DNA of 22,043 bases from DATBRC01 sp036560485 (GTDB taxonomy: Bacteria; Pseudomonadota; Gammaproteobacteria; Burkholderiales; Burkholderiaceae_D). The stretch covers positions 1 through 22,043 of the forward strand of contig DATBRC010000059.1 of the NCBI GenBank assembly GCA_036560485.1, written 5' to 3'. Within the stretch, counting starts at the first letter, position 1, and the number at the start of each line of letters is the position of its first letter. The notes under the pieces are model-generated. The model had not been told where the DNA came from, did no database searches, and saw nothing but the letters and a program-made list of their open reading frames with translations. Below are positions 14,972-22,043 of the stretch, in pieces. A program made the position numbers and the translations under genes.

Positions 14972-15253
14972 TCACGGTTCAGGCGTCGCTCCATGAGCGC
15001 TGGGCAGGTTTTCCTTTTCCGGCAACCATTGTTTTGCTTCAGCGCTTACACCTTGGGCACGGTTTGACAAGTCGCGCGCTTTCTTCTCGACAGACTTGCG
15101 GGTTTTCATGTAGGCGCTATATGTCTTGTCCATCGCCAGCGCGCGGCGGCGCTTTCCTTGCGCGGGATCAAATACATACATGGCGATGGCGCCAAGCGCA
15201 ACGGCACCCAGCATCCAGCCGGCACGAGATAGATTATTCGAATACAAATCCAT
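14972..15253 (-). CDS. Small single-pass membrane protein, YtxH/BON-leader-like
   Basis: A 93-aa protein: short polar N-terminus, one membrane helix at about 11-28, then the motif FDPAQGKRRRALAMDK and a charged helical tail (30-70) ending in a low-complexity region. This D-P-x-x-G-x-R-R-R pattern after a helix is common in small proteobacterial stress proteins that often carry a BON domain, which is missing here. It would be anchored in the inner membrane with the basic tail in the cytoplasm. Strong AAGGAG 6 nt before ATG 15253. It is the first gene of the region 3 cluster and 205 bp upstream of the hemerythrin-like gene. Confidence 0.75.
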   Translation of the reverse strand: MDLYSNNLSRAGWMLGAVALGAIAMYVFDPAQGKRRRALAMDKTYSAYMKTRKSVEKKARDLSNRAQGVSAEAKQWLPEKENLPSAHGATPEP

Positions 15254-15652
15254 TTTGCTCTCCTTCTATCGCAATCCACATTCGTTGGTTGTCACAATTT
15301 GCCGTTAGTTCCAATATGCAGGAAAGAATTAATCGTAACTGCTCGAATTCTATATGCATCAGCGCCTATGACATGGCAATTGATTAAACAATTGGAAGGT
15401 TTTCCAGATACGTTCTGTTGTGGCCGAACATGGTATGGCATAGCCATTCAAGCGACTTGCCCAATGCGACAAGCAATAAGCAACTGTCGGATGAGGAAGT
15501 GCAAAAGCTATTTGACGATCAGCGGCTGCAAATGAGAAAGATCCAAATTGAATTGGAATAGTTTAACCAGGCATTAGCATCAGGCATTTCAACTGAAAAC
15601 CGATTTAAGTTACTTAAAGATAAATTGAATATGATGAGATTGAGAGAATTCT
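15254..15652. other. Intergenic region with a decayed small ORF
   Basis: This 399-bp gap separates two gene blocks on the minus strand. Apart from the amber-interrupted plus-strand frame beginning at 15430, nothing is evident. It should hold the promoter of the membrane-protein gene at 15253. Confidence 0.45.
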
Positions 15653-15705
15653 TTACTCAACAATCGTCGTTTCATCTTTCGGCAAGTGAATCACACCTGT
15701 GTTGA
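15430..15705 (+). pseudogene. Amber-interrupted small coiled-coil-like ORF
   Basis: A plus-strand frame from ATG 15430 encodes 43 residues, including QLSDEEVQKLFDDQRLQM, then a TAG at 15559-15561. The same frame continues for 47 codons with a similar protein-like composition (for example GISTENRFKLLKDKLNMM) to TGA 15703-15705. One C-to-T change (CAG to TAG) would restore a 91-codon, mostly helical, E/K/Q-rich protein. No good ribosome site precedes 15430. The 3' end overlaps the convergent ATPase gene by about 50 bp. I do not recognise a family; a former gene inactivated by a nonsense mutation is one reading, chance another. Confidence 0.3.
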
Positions 15706-16963
15706 AATTGTATTCAAACAAATCGCCATAACGTCCCCATTCAATAGCAACGCGCAGCACACGCTCCGCTTCCTCTTCAGTCAATGTGAAGCGCAGCAGC
15801 TTGAGGAAAAGATCTTCAGGCAAATCGCCGGAACGATCCTGCTCCAGACCATGGCGAATGTAGGCAATCAACGGGACATGTTCGAGCAACTGTTTGCCGA
15901 AGATCGTTTGACGTTCCGCGTTCGTTGCTTTCACATACTGTTCCCCCAGCGCCGTGATCGAAATATCGCCATGCGCGAGATGGGCAAAACCCAATAATGC
16001 CATTGCGATGGACGCATCCAAAAGCTCCGTGTCGGTCAGTTCCGTTTCTTCTGCCAGTTTTGGCAAATCGGCGTGACCGTGATACGGTTCTTCGGTGATG
16101 AGTTCGAGCAGACCTTCGATATGCGCAATATCGGCTTCCGGCAGCCGGTCTCCCAGCTGCAACTTCGCTTCTTTTTCGGTCATGCGCCCCGGGCGTGACG
16201 TGCCGGCGGTCATCAGCCCATATACTTCATCAATCAACGTGCGCACTTCCGTGCTCTCCACTTCACGCGGCCGAGCAAGCGTAATCGGCAGCTCGGCACG
16301 CACTCGACCCGGATCGCTGGCGAAAATCAATACGCGGTCAGCCATCATCACCGCCTCTTCGATATTGTGCGATACGACCAGAATCGCTTTGGTCGGAATC
16401 TGGCCAGACTCCCAAAGTTCAAGAATGTCTTCGCGCAGACGTTCGCCCGTCAACACATCGAGTGCCGAGAACGCCTCGTCCATCAACAAGACTTCAGGCT
16501 GCATCACCAACGCACGCGCGATACCGACACGCTGGCGCATGCCACCGGACAGCTCGCGCGGTAGTGCGCCCTCAAATCCGGAGAGACCGATCAATTCAAT
16601 GGCCGCAGCGGCACGGCGTTCCCTCTCTTCAGAAGGGATGCCTTGCGCTTCGAGACCGAGCTCCACATTTTTTTGAACGGTGAGCCATGGAAATAACGCG
16701 AACGATTGGAATACCATGCTGATGCCGCGCGCCGCGCCGTAAAGCGGCATCCCGTGATACAGGACTTGTCCATGATCTGCAGCAATCAGGCCCGCCATGA
16801 TGCGCAACATTGTGGACTTGCCTGATCCCGACTGGCCGAGCAACGCAACGATTTCGCCTTCGTTCAACGTAAAGTCCACGCCATCCAGCACCGAGCGCGC
16901 GGACCCATCGCTCGAGCGGAACGATTTCCCGATGGATTTGAGTTGGATGATTGGAGTGCTCAT
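15653..16963 (-). CDS. NitT/TauT-type ABC transporter ATPase with C-terminal domain
   Basis: ATPase subunit of an ABC importer, 436 aa. Walker A GQSGSGKST at 43-51, Q-loop MVFQSFALF (Q86), signature LSGGMRQR from 138, Walker B VLLMDE at 158-163 and H-loop SH199 are all intact. From about residue 255 to the end a second domain follows, of the AAA-associated type (PF09821) that occurs in a subset of nitrate/sulfonate/taurine-class ATPases; it is thought to be regulatory. The substrate is not known. The start at 16963 is chosen because AGGA lies about 7 nt upstream, overlapping the end of the permease gene (stop 16973-16971), so translation is coupled. A longer upstream frame is rejected. Confidence 0.92.
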   Translation of the reverse strand: MSTPIIQLKSIGKSFRSSDGSARSVLDGVDFTLNEGEIVALLGQSGSGKSTMLRIMAGLIAADHGQVLYHGMPLYGAARGISMVFQSFALFPWLTVQKNVELGLEAQGIPSEERERRAAAAIELIGLSGFEGALPRELSGGMRQRVGIARALVMQPEVLLMDEAFSALDVLTGERLREDILELWESGQIPTKAILVVSHNIEEAVMMADRVLIFASDPGRVRAELPITLARPREVESTEVRTLIDEVYGLMTAGTSRPGRMTEKEAKLQLGDRLPEADIAHIEGLLELITEEPYHGHADLPKLAEETELTDTELLDASIAMALLGFAHLAHGDISITALGEQYVKATNAERQTIFGKQLLEHVPLIAYIRHGLEQDRSGDLPEDLFLKLLRFTLTEEEAERVLRVAIEWGRYGDLFEYNFNTGVIHLPKDETTIVE

Positions 16964-16970
16964 AATATTC

Positions 16971-18701
16971 CTAGAAATGCAATCGGTTTTCTGCCATTCG
17001 ATACAACCGGCGCCAGACAAAATGGTTGAATGCCATCACAAATACGCACATCACGGCAATGCCCAACGCGATACGAGGGAAATCCCCTTTTGCCGTCATC
17101 TCGGCGATATAGCTGCCGATCCCATGCGCCTGCAATGTCGTGTTGCCCCAACTGACATATTCGGAAACGATGCTGGCATTCCATGAACCGCCAGTCGCCG
17201 TGATGGCGCCGGTGACGAAACTGGGGAAGATCGCCGGCAATAAATAGCGTCGCCACTTCAACCACTTTGTCAGACCGAAATTCTGTGCCGCATAACGCAG
17301 CTCTGTCGGAATGGTCGACGCGCCGGCAATGACATTGAATAACAAATACCACTGCGTGCCGAGAATCATCAGCGGCGACAACCAGATATCCGGATTGAGT
17401 TTGAAATGCACAATACCCAGCACAGCAACCGGAAACATCAGGTTGGCCGGAAAAGCGGCAAGGAATTGTGCGATCGCCTGCACACGCTCCGCAAGCCGCG
17501 GATTCAATCCGATCTTCACGCCAATCGGAACCCATATCAACGCGGCCAGGAACAGCAGGATCACCACTCGTGAAAGAGTATAAAAGCCGAGCACAAAAAC
17601 ATGCACGACTTCGCTCCAGCCAACTGCGGCATGGACAAATTGAATTAGCGCCAAAAGCGCATAGAAAACTACCGCAGCAATGATCGCATCCCACACGCGT
17701 TCCGGGGTCGACGATTTCGTTTGAGGGCGCGCACGAATCGATGTGCCGTCATGCTGCAACCGGAACATGGTGAGCGAACGTTCCAACAACGACACGAACA
17801 TTTTTGCAATGCCTTGCATACGTTCGGTTCTGCGTAACCATGTCAGCAGCCATGAGTCTTGTTCAATCTCGCTGCCGGATTCCTCGAACCGGAACCTGTC
17901 GGCCCACGCCAGCAAAGGCCTGAAAAAAAGCTGATCGTAGAGCATCACGCCAATCAGCATGGTGCCGATAGCCCAGCCGATCGCATGCACATTGCGTTGC
18001 TCGATTGCCAGTGCAATGTAGGAACCGATTCCGGGCAGCTTGATATTCTGGTTGGAGACCGAGATGGCTTCCGCGGCCACAACGAAGAACCAGCCGCCCG
18101 ACATCGACATCATCATGTTCCAAAGTAATCCCGGCATCGCAAACGGCAATTCCAGCCGCCAGAAACGCTGCCAGCCGGAAAGTTGAAACACGTTGGCGGC
18201 TTCCTTCAATTCCGCTGGAACAGTGCGAAAACCCTGGTATGCACTAAACGCCATGTTCCATGCCTGGGAAGTAAAGATCGCAAATATCGCGGCGCATTCG
18301 ACACCAAACAGGTTGCCGGGAAATAGCGCAATAAACGCCGTCACCGTAATCGACAAAAAGCCCAGAATAGGAATCGATTGAAGAATGTCGAGCAATGGCA
18401 CCAACACTTTTTCCGCCGCGCGGTACTTGGTTGCCAAGGCTGCAAATATGCAACTGAAGACCAGCGACGCACCGAGCGCGAGAAACATGCGCAATGTAGT
18501 ACGCAGCAAATAATAAGGCAGATATTCAGGATCAAGCGACAGCGGTAGTATTTCTCCCAGCTGATAAGGACGTGCCATTTGCTGGCCGCCATAGGCCAGC
18601 AAAACCAGCAAGGCCAACACGATCGGCAGCAACGCCCAATCCCATCGGTTACCGCCGGCTTCGACTACCTGCTTGGGGAAAAACTGTTTCTTGTCACTCA
18701 T
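16971..18701 (-). CDS. Duplicated-permease subunit of anion-type ABC transporter
   Basis: A 576-aa inner-membrane protein with two tandem binding-protein-dependent transport permease domains (roughly 50-290 and 360-565), the COG4986-type duplicated permease. Each half has its EAA loop: VPAELKEAANVFQLSGWQRF (from 163) and IPTELRYAAQNFGLTKWLKW (about 455-475), which dock onto the ATPase. About a dozen membrane segments are visible. It pairs with the ATPase immediately downstream (8-bp spacing). No substrate-binding protein is present in the window. The start at 18701 has a weak AGAAG upstream. The substrate is probably an anion or sulfonate by family, but this is inference. Confidence 0.92.
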   Translation of the reverse strand: MSDKKQFFPKQVVEAGGNRWDWALLPIVLALLVLLAYGGQQMARPYQLGEILPLSLDPEYLPYYLLRTTLRMFLALGASLVFSCIFAALATKYRAAEKVLVPLLDILQSIPILGFLSITVTAFIALFPGNLFGVECAAIFAIFTSQAWNMAFSAYQGFRTVPAELKEAANVFQLSGWQRFWRLELPFAMPGLLWNMMMSMSGGWFFVVAAEAISVSNQNIKLPGIGSYIALAIEQRNVHAIGWAIGTMLIGVMLYDQLFFRPLLAWADRFRFEESGSEIEQDSWLLTWLRRTERMQGIAKMFVSLLERSLTMFRLQHDGTSIRARPQTKSSTPERVWDAIIAAVVFYALLALIQFVHAAVGWSEVVHVFVLGFYTLSRVVILLFLAALIWVPIGVKIGLNPRLAERVQAIAQFLAAFPANLMFPVAVLGIVHFKLNPDIWLSPLMILGTQWYLLFNVIAGASTIPTELRYAAQNFGLTKWLKWRRYLLPAIFPSFVTGAITATGGSWNASIVSEYVSWGNTTLQAHGIGSYIAEMTAKGDFPRIALGIAVMCVFVMAFNHFVWRRLYRMAENRLHF

Positions 18702-18764
18702 ATCATCTTCTGTACACGATTACTCGCAGCATCGTACATCAGATCGCCCTTTAGTTTGAACATC

Positions 18765-19433
18765 TTAATGAAGCTTTCCCCCGAATCGTTCAATTCTGGG
18801 CAACCACGCGCCTTTTATATCTGCCGACACAATGATGTTCTCAGCGCGACCTATCAATAAATTGCGCGGCACCAAACCAATATAGCGAGAGTCGGCGCTA
18901 TTGTCCCTATTGTCACCCAACATCAGGAATTGATCGCTTGGAATTTGAATAGGCCCAAAGTTATCCCGTGCAGCGATACCAGGCAACCATTGAATGGTAT
19001 GCGATTCTGTTCCGTTGCTTTCCGTCGCACGCAACGCTTGCAGCGTGCCGACATCAGCAACCGCTTCCGCAACTTGAGAAATAGACGAATAGATTTCCGG
19101 CACCCCGTCGATGATCAGCTTTTTATTGCGCATCTCAATCACATCACCGGGAACAGCAGCAATGCGCTTGATCAACTTCGTTCCATCCTGAGGCGATGAA
19201 AATGTCACAATATCGCCGCGCTTTGGTTGCGCAATGTGCATAATGATGTGATCCGTCAGAGGAACCTTCAGATCAAAGGCAAGCCGATTGACGAACACAA
19301 CATCACCTTCCAATAAAGTGGGGCGCATTGAGCCGGATAGAATCGGGTTCCAATCAGCGACTGCCGTGCGAAAAATTCCGAACAATAGGAGGAATACTAC
19401 AAATCCGCGGTTGTTCCTGATGTAATTTTTCAT
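18765..19433 (-). CDS. Signal peptidase I family protein (S26), single-helix form
   Basis: S26 signal peptidase I of 222 aa. A membrane helix spans about 10-24; the catalytic serine is S35 in LSGSMRPTL and the lysine base K89 in KLIKRIAAVPGD. The C-terminal box GDNRDNSADSRYIGLV is present. It would cleave signal peptides at the outer face of the inner membrane. An insertion at about 110-150 (between the Lys box and the C-terminal box) is longer than in small signal peptidases. It follows another signal peptidase gene by 63 bp and is followed by the ABC permease after 63 bp. The ribosome site before ATG 19433 is weak. Likely an accessory enzyme in addition to the housekeeping LepB, which is expected elsewhere. 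Confidence 0.88.
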   Translation of the reverse strand: MKNYIRNNRGFVVFLLLFGIFRTAVADWNPILSGSMRPTLLEGDVVFVNRLAFDLKVPLTDHIIMHIAQPKRGDIVTFSSPQDGTKLIKRIAAVPGDVIEMRNKKLIIDGVPEIYSSISQVAEAVADVGTLQALRATESNGTESHTIQWLPGIAARDNFGPIQIPSDQFLMLGDNRDNSADSRYIGLVPRNLLIGRAENIIVSADIKGAWLPRIERFGGKLH

Positions 19434-19496
19434 GTTTATGACTGTTTCAAAAATACTTCATCGGGAAAAGCCAGATTGTCATTCGGCGTGGACGCC

Positions 19497-20405
19497 TTAA
19501 TTCAGCACTCGCCCTAACCGCTCCCAGCGCACGCCATTTTCACCTATCGAAAACCACACCTGCCTGGCTTTGCCAACGACGTCTTGCAATGACACTGTGC
19601 CAAAGTATCGTGAGTCCATGCTGCTGCTACGCTGATCCCCCAGCACGAAAACTTGTCCGGCAGGGACCGTCAAGTCTATCGCCGGCATTAATTTATCGGT
19701 CTGTGTCCATACTGTTATCCATTGCCGTCCTGCTTCAGTTTCGGTTACCTCGATACCATTCGGCGTCACAGTCTCTTTCGTTTTAAGCATGGTTCCGTTA
19801 ATCGAAATGGCATTGCCCTTGATTTGCACATGATCACCAGGCAAACCGATGATGCGTTTGATGTAAAGCATCGTGCGATTGTTCGGATTCGCAAATATTG
19901 CGATATCGCCGCGATTGACGCCTTCTTTGCAACCCGGGCAGTTATAGCGCTTATCGGCAAAAAAATAATCCCCCTTGAGCACGCTGGGTTCCATGCTGGT
20001 AGACGGCACACGCAACGGTTCAACTTGATGCGCACGCACATAAGCAGTCAGCAGAGGCAAGGCCAGTACGTCGCATAAAACCAGCACCAGCATATACACG
20101 CCGCTAAGCTGCCAAGCATGTGTTGAATAATCTTGTTTGCTGCGCGCACTGCGCCATGCATCTACTATGCCGTATCCCCAAGTGGCCAGCGTCATGATAA
20201 AACTCATCAGCAATGTCGGCAGCATCCATCCGCTCGGCAGATAAAGTGCAATCAGCGCCATGCCGGGCACAGTCAAGAAAGCGAATCCAAGGAACAGCCA
20301 GATAGCCTTATTCAATTCACCGTTATAAAGCTGCCCAAATCCCGGCAGTACAAAGGACATCAGTGCAGCCAATAATGGCTTGCGAGCTTGCGTTACGTTT
20401 TGCAT
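19497..20405 (-). CDS. Signal peptidase I fused to an N-terminal membrane module
   Basis: A 302-aa protein in two parts. Residues 1-125 form about four membrane segments (starting KPLLAALMSFVLPGFGQLYNG, the motif pattern of small TM2-like membrane modules) with no protease residues. Residues 128-302 are a signal peptidase I domain: catalytic S137 in VPSTSMEP, base K183 in YIKRIIGLPGD, and GDQRSSSMDSRYFG near 252-265. A CPGC pair at about 156-159, just after the serine box, is unusual. Strong GGAG 8 nt before ATG 20405. It begins 17 bp after the small membrane protein gene and precedes a second signal peptidase gene. The extra membrane part may hold or select substrates; this is not known. Confidence 0.87.
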   Translation of the reverse strand: MQNVTQARKPLLAALMSFVLPGFGQLYNGELNKAIWLFLGFAFLTVPGMALIALYLPSGWMLPTLLMSFIMTLATWGYGIVDAWRSARSKQDYSTHAWQLSGVYMLVLVLCDVLALPLLTAYVRAHQVEPLRVPSTSMEPSVLKGDYFFADKRYNCPGCKEGVNRGDIAIFANPNNRTMLYIKRIIGLPGDHVQIKGNAISINGTMLKTKETVTPNGIEVTETEAGRQWITVWTQTDKLMPAIDLTVPAGQVFVLGDQRSSSMDSRYFGTVSLQDVVGKARQVWFSIGENGVRWERLGRVLN

Positions 20406-20422
20406 TGTATGATCTCCAATAT

Positions 20423-20647
20423 TTATCCGGCAGCCGTAGCGGCCCAGACGCCAAACATGAATGCTGCCAGTTGCGAAAAGCCGAGAACACCGCCGGCAAT
20501 GAGCGCAAGGTTTTGCAACTTCTCCGATAAGCTCAAACGCGCAAGAGGTAAAGGCGCACGATGGATACGTTGCATTACCATTTGCGTAAAATCATCGGGC
20601 ACATCCAGTAGCCCGTCTTCCAATAGCGAATCAAAATCCTTATCCAT
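20423..20647 (-). CDS. Small one-helix membrane protein, candidate anti-sigma factor
   Basis: A 74-aa protein overlapping the 3' end of the ECF sigma gene. Residues 1-40 are soluble and acidic at first (MDKDFDSLLEDGLLDVPDD); one membrane segment follows at about 45-72. Overlapping placement downstream of an ECF sigma factor and the single helix match a membrane anti-sigma factor, but there is no zinc-binding ZAS motif (HxxxCxxC), so the assignment rests on position and shape. Start at 20647 rather than 20650 because GGAGGA is 5 nt upstream of it. Two ATGs are adjacent. Confidence 0.65.
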   Translation of the reverse strand: MDKDFDSLLEDGLLDVPDDFTQMVMQRIHRAPLPLARLSLSEKLQNLALIAGGVLGFSQLAAFMFGVWAATAAG

Positions 20648-21185
20648 CATCTTCCTCCAACAATTGACGCAACTTCTCTTTTGCGCGATGCAAGCGCGTC
20701 TTGACCGCTGAGGTTGTACAGCCTTCAATCCGAGCAATCGCAGTCATTTCCAAATCGTGAATGTAAGCCAGTGCCAATGCGCTACGGTCCTGCAACGACA
20801 ACTTCCACAGTGCGTCCTGCAATTTCTGCTTTTGCTGCTTGCGCGCCAATTCTTCGGATGGTTGGGGCCTGTCGCACGCAGTTTCAGGTAGGGCTTCATC
20901 TGTTTTCACTTCATGCTGATAGGCAGACCGCGAAAGTTCGTTAAGTGCAAGATTGCGCGCAATCGTAAATAGCCATGTTGAAAATTCTGCGACCTCTGGT
21001 TTGTATTCGCCGAAATTCTTCCACGCTCGAAAAAAAGTCTCCTGTGCGATTTCCTCCGCAAGGGATTGGCTTAGTGCCATCCGCCCTAAAAAACCAAACA
21101 GAGGGCGCTGATAGTGCTTGACTACATTGGCGTAGGCTTGCTTATCTCCTGCTGCAATTTTTTGAAGTAGCGGTTTGATGTCCAC
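20640..21185 (-). CDS. ECF-subfamily RNA polymerase sigma factor
   Basis: A 181-aa extracytoplasmic-function sigma factor. Region 2 lies at about 10-80: the YQRPLFGFLGRM start and the strongly conserved AEEIAQETFFRAWKN segment (2.2) and FSTWLFTIARNLALNELSR (2.3-2.4). Region 4 lies at about 120-178, with the helix-turn-helix SALALAYIHDLEMTAIARIEGCTTSAVKTRLHRAKEKLRQ. A linker of about 40 residues joins them. The start is GTG 21185 with a weak ribosome site. Its stop lies inside the next gene. The genes behind it (small membrane protein, two signal peptidases, ABC transporter) could be its regulon, but no promoter consensus is proven. Confidence 0.92.
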   Translation of the reverse strand: MDIKPLLQKIAAGDKQAYANVVKHYQRPLFGFLGRMALSQSLAEEIAQETFFRAWKNFGEYKPEVAEFSTWLFTIARNLALNELSRSAYQHEVKTDEALPETACDRPQPSEELARKQQKQKLQDALWKLSLQDRSALALAYIHDLEMTAIARIEGCTTSAVKTRLHRAKEKLRQLLEEDDG

Positions 21186-21279
21186 GTTAAATTCCGTTTT
21201 ACTTATTTCTTATACCGGCGATATCTGGAAAGGTTACATGAAATTCGGCAAATAAATATCGAGACACCAAATCATGTCA

Positions 21280-21309
21280 TTTTTAGGATGCCGGAGGAGA
21301 ATGCGTCAA
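21280..21309 (-). promoter_or_regulatory. Weak sigma-70-like promoter before ECF sigma gene
   Basis: On the minus strand TTGACG (21309-21304) is followed after 18 bp by TAAAAA (21285-21280), a 5/6 and 4/6 match to consensus. A start point near 21273 would give a leader of about 90 nt to the GTG at 21185. Confidence 0.25.
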
Positions 21310-21348
21310 GCAGATTCTTGGTCCGAGTTCAAGCCGGAGCGCCATAGT

Positions 21349-21378
21349 AAAAAAGGGGGTGCGTTTTCACGCACCCCC
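21349..21378 (-). terminator. Rho-independent terminator after malic enzyme gene
   Basis: A 10-bp perfect GC-rich stem, GGGGGTGCGT (21355-21364) with ACGCACCCCC (21369-21378), closed by a four-base loop. On the minus strand the stem is followed by TTTTTT (complement of 21349-21354), so it stops transcripts coming from the malic enzyme gene, whose stop is about 115 bp upstream. Confidence 0.92.
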
Positions 21379-21493
21379 CTTTGTATTTTCCAACATGACT
21401 GAAATAGAAGACAGATATTATTTCTTCATCCGTAACGCTTTCAATTCTGAATTTTCATTTGTAATTTTCAAAAATCCAAGAGCATTCATTACA

Positions 21494-22043
21494 TCAAATC
21501 AGCGTGGTGGCGAGTTCTTGCAACTGCGCATAATATTCCCCTTCATTGAGATATTTGCGCGCTACGCCGCTGTTGTGCGCAGCCATGGCAATCTTCGGCG
21601 TCACACCGGTCAGCAGCCGTTTATCGAGCAAGGTCGGCACAATGTATTCCTTGCCAAAGTGCGCATCGCTGCGCGCCATGTCAGCCAATGCCAGCACGCA
21701 TGCGCGCTTCATCGCTTGATTGATCATCGTGGTCGCCGAATCCAATGCCGCTCGGAACAAGTACGGGAAGCACAAGGCATTGTTGATCTGGTTTGGATAG
21801 TCGGAGCGGCCGGTGGCGATAATCGCGTCCAGTGCAACTTCGCGGATCAATTCGGGCCGCAATTCCGGCTCCGGATTGGCCAATGCAAACACGATTGGCT
21901 GGCTGGCCATTTGTTGCACATCGCTTTGTGTTAAGGTGCCCGGGCCCGATACGCCTAAAAACACATCGGCATCGGCCATCACGTCCGATAGCGTTTGCGC
22001 GGTTGTGTCTTGTGCCCAGGCCCGTTTTTCCTCGGTCAATGCC
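21494..22043 (-). CDS. NAD(P)-dependent malic enzyme, C-terminal part
   Basis: The 3' end of a malic enzyme gene that runs off the right edge of the window; the visible part is about 183 codons. Malic enzyme decarboxylates malate to pyruvate and yields NAD(P)H. Diagnostic segments are FLGVSGPGTLTQ, FALANPEPELRPE (nucleotide-domain motif) and ATGRSDYPNQINNALCFPYLF, the signature of the MaeB class. The protein ends about 30 residues after VTPKIAMAAHNSGVA, so it lacks the C-terminal phosphotransacetylase-like domain of the 759-aa MaeB form and is the shorter type. No stop codon or start is seen at the window edge; the first codon visible is internal. It is on the minus strand and ends with a strong terminator. 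Confidence 0.92.
   Translation of the reverse strand, partial: ALTEEKRAWAQDTTAQTLSDVMADADVFLGVSGPGTLTQSDVQQMASQPIVFALANPEPELRPELIREVALDAIIATGRSDYPNQINNALCFPYLFRAALDSATTMINQAMKRACVLALADMARSDAHFGKEYIVPTLLDKRLLTGVTPKIAMAAHNSGVARKYLNEGEYYAQLQELATTLI

Larger units (their letters stand above)
21186..21493. other. Intergenic region with malic enzyme terminator
   Basis: A 308-bp gap between the sigma factor start and the malic enzyme stop. It contains the terminator at 21349-21378 and a weak promoter candidate at 21280-21309 for the sigma gene, both on the minus strand. Nothing else is seen. Confidence 0.6.

Noticed and set aside
21200..21240. ECF-type autoregulated promoter (GTAACC with CGGTAT downstream) before the sigma gene
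   Set aside because: The match to any known ECF consensus is weak and spacing could not be fixed; not called.
1..22043. CRISPR array, insertion sequence or transposase, toxin-antitoxin pair
   Set aside because: No regularly spaced repeats, no transposase or IS ends, and no paired small toxin/antitoxin ORFs were seen by eye.

Overview
The window looks like a betaproteobacterial chromosome, most likely Burkholderiales and perhaps Oxalobacteraceae. This is inferred from protein flavour (a cytochrome bo3 cluster, a BCAM0308-like zinc-ribbon protein, a short malic enzyme), moderate GC and clear AGGAGG-type ribosome sites; I could not run a database search. Nearly every gene lies on the minus strand, in blocks that read like operons.

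Region 1 (1-4190) is more AT-rich than the rest. It holds a LuxR/NarL-type response regulator on the plus strand, then, convergent to it, a soluble GAF-GAF histidine kinase preceded by an alpha/beta hydrolase, and a small unknown ORF. It ends at a 48-nt piece of a tRNA-Asn(GTT) gene, anticodon loop to 3' end, followed by a rho-independent terminator but without its 5' half. This is the expected scar of an element integrated into a tRNA gene, so region 1 may be the end of a genomic island and the cyo side the old chromosome.

Region 2 (4448-10704) is a tightly coupled minus-strand block: a glycogen-debranching-like glycoside hydrolase followed by cyoA, cyoB, cyoC and cyoD, the four subunits of a proton-pumping quinol oxidase. 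Every junction overlaps or nearly overlaps. cyoE (heme O synthase) is not in the window.

Region 3 (11329-15253) is a set of small stress-type genes on the minus strand: a one-helix membrane protein, a hemerythrin-like protein, a SRPBCC-fold protein, a zinc-ribbon protein, a remnant of DNA polymerase X (only its N-terminal 30 or so residues survive), a phosphoribosyltransferase, a dienelactone-hydrolase-like protein and a small unknown protein. The mix resembles low-oxygen or persistence gene sets known in Burkholderia; this is inference. A short plus-strand ORF interrupted by an amber codon lies just beyond it.

Region 4 (15653-21185) is a six-gene minus-strand run: ECF sigma factor, a small membrane protein overlapping it (anti-sigma candidate), two consecutive signal peptidase I genes (the first fused to an extra N-terminal membrane module), then a duplicated-permease ABC transporter gene and its ATPase of the NitT/TauT class, with no substrate-binding protein. 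The window ends inside a malic enzyme gene with a strong terminator after it.

The main points for follow-up are the tRNA-Asn scar, the polX remnant, the sigma/signal-peptidase/ABC run, the debranching-enzyme/oxidase coupling, and the degenerate ATP-binding box of the histidine kinase.
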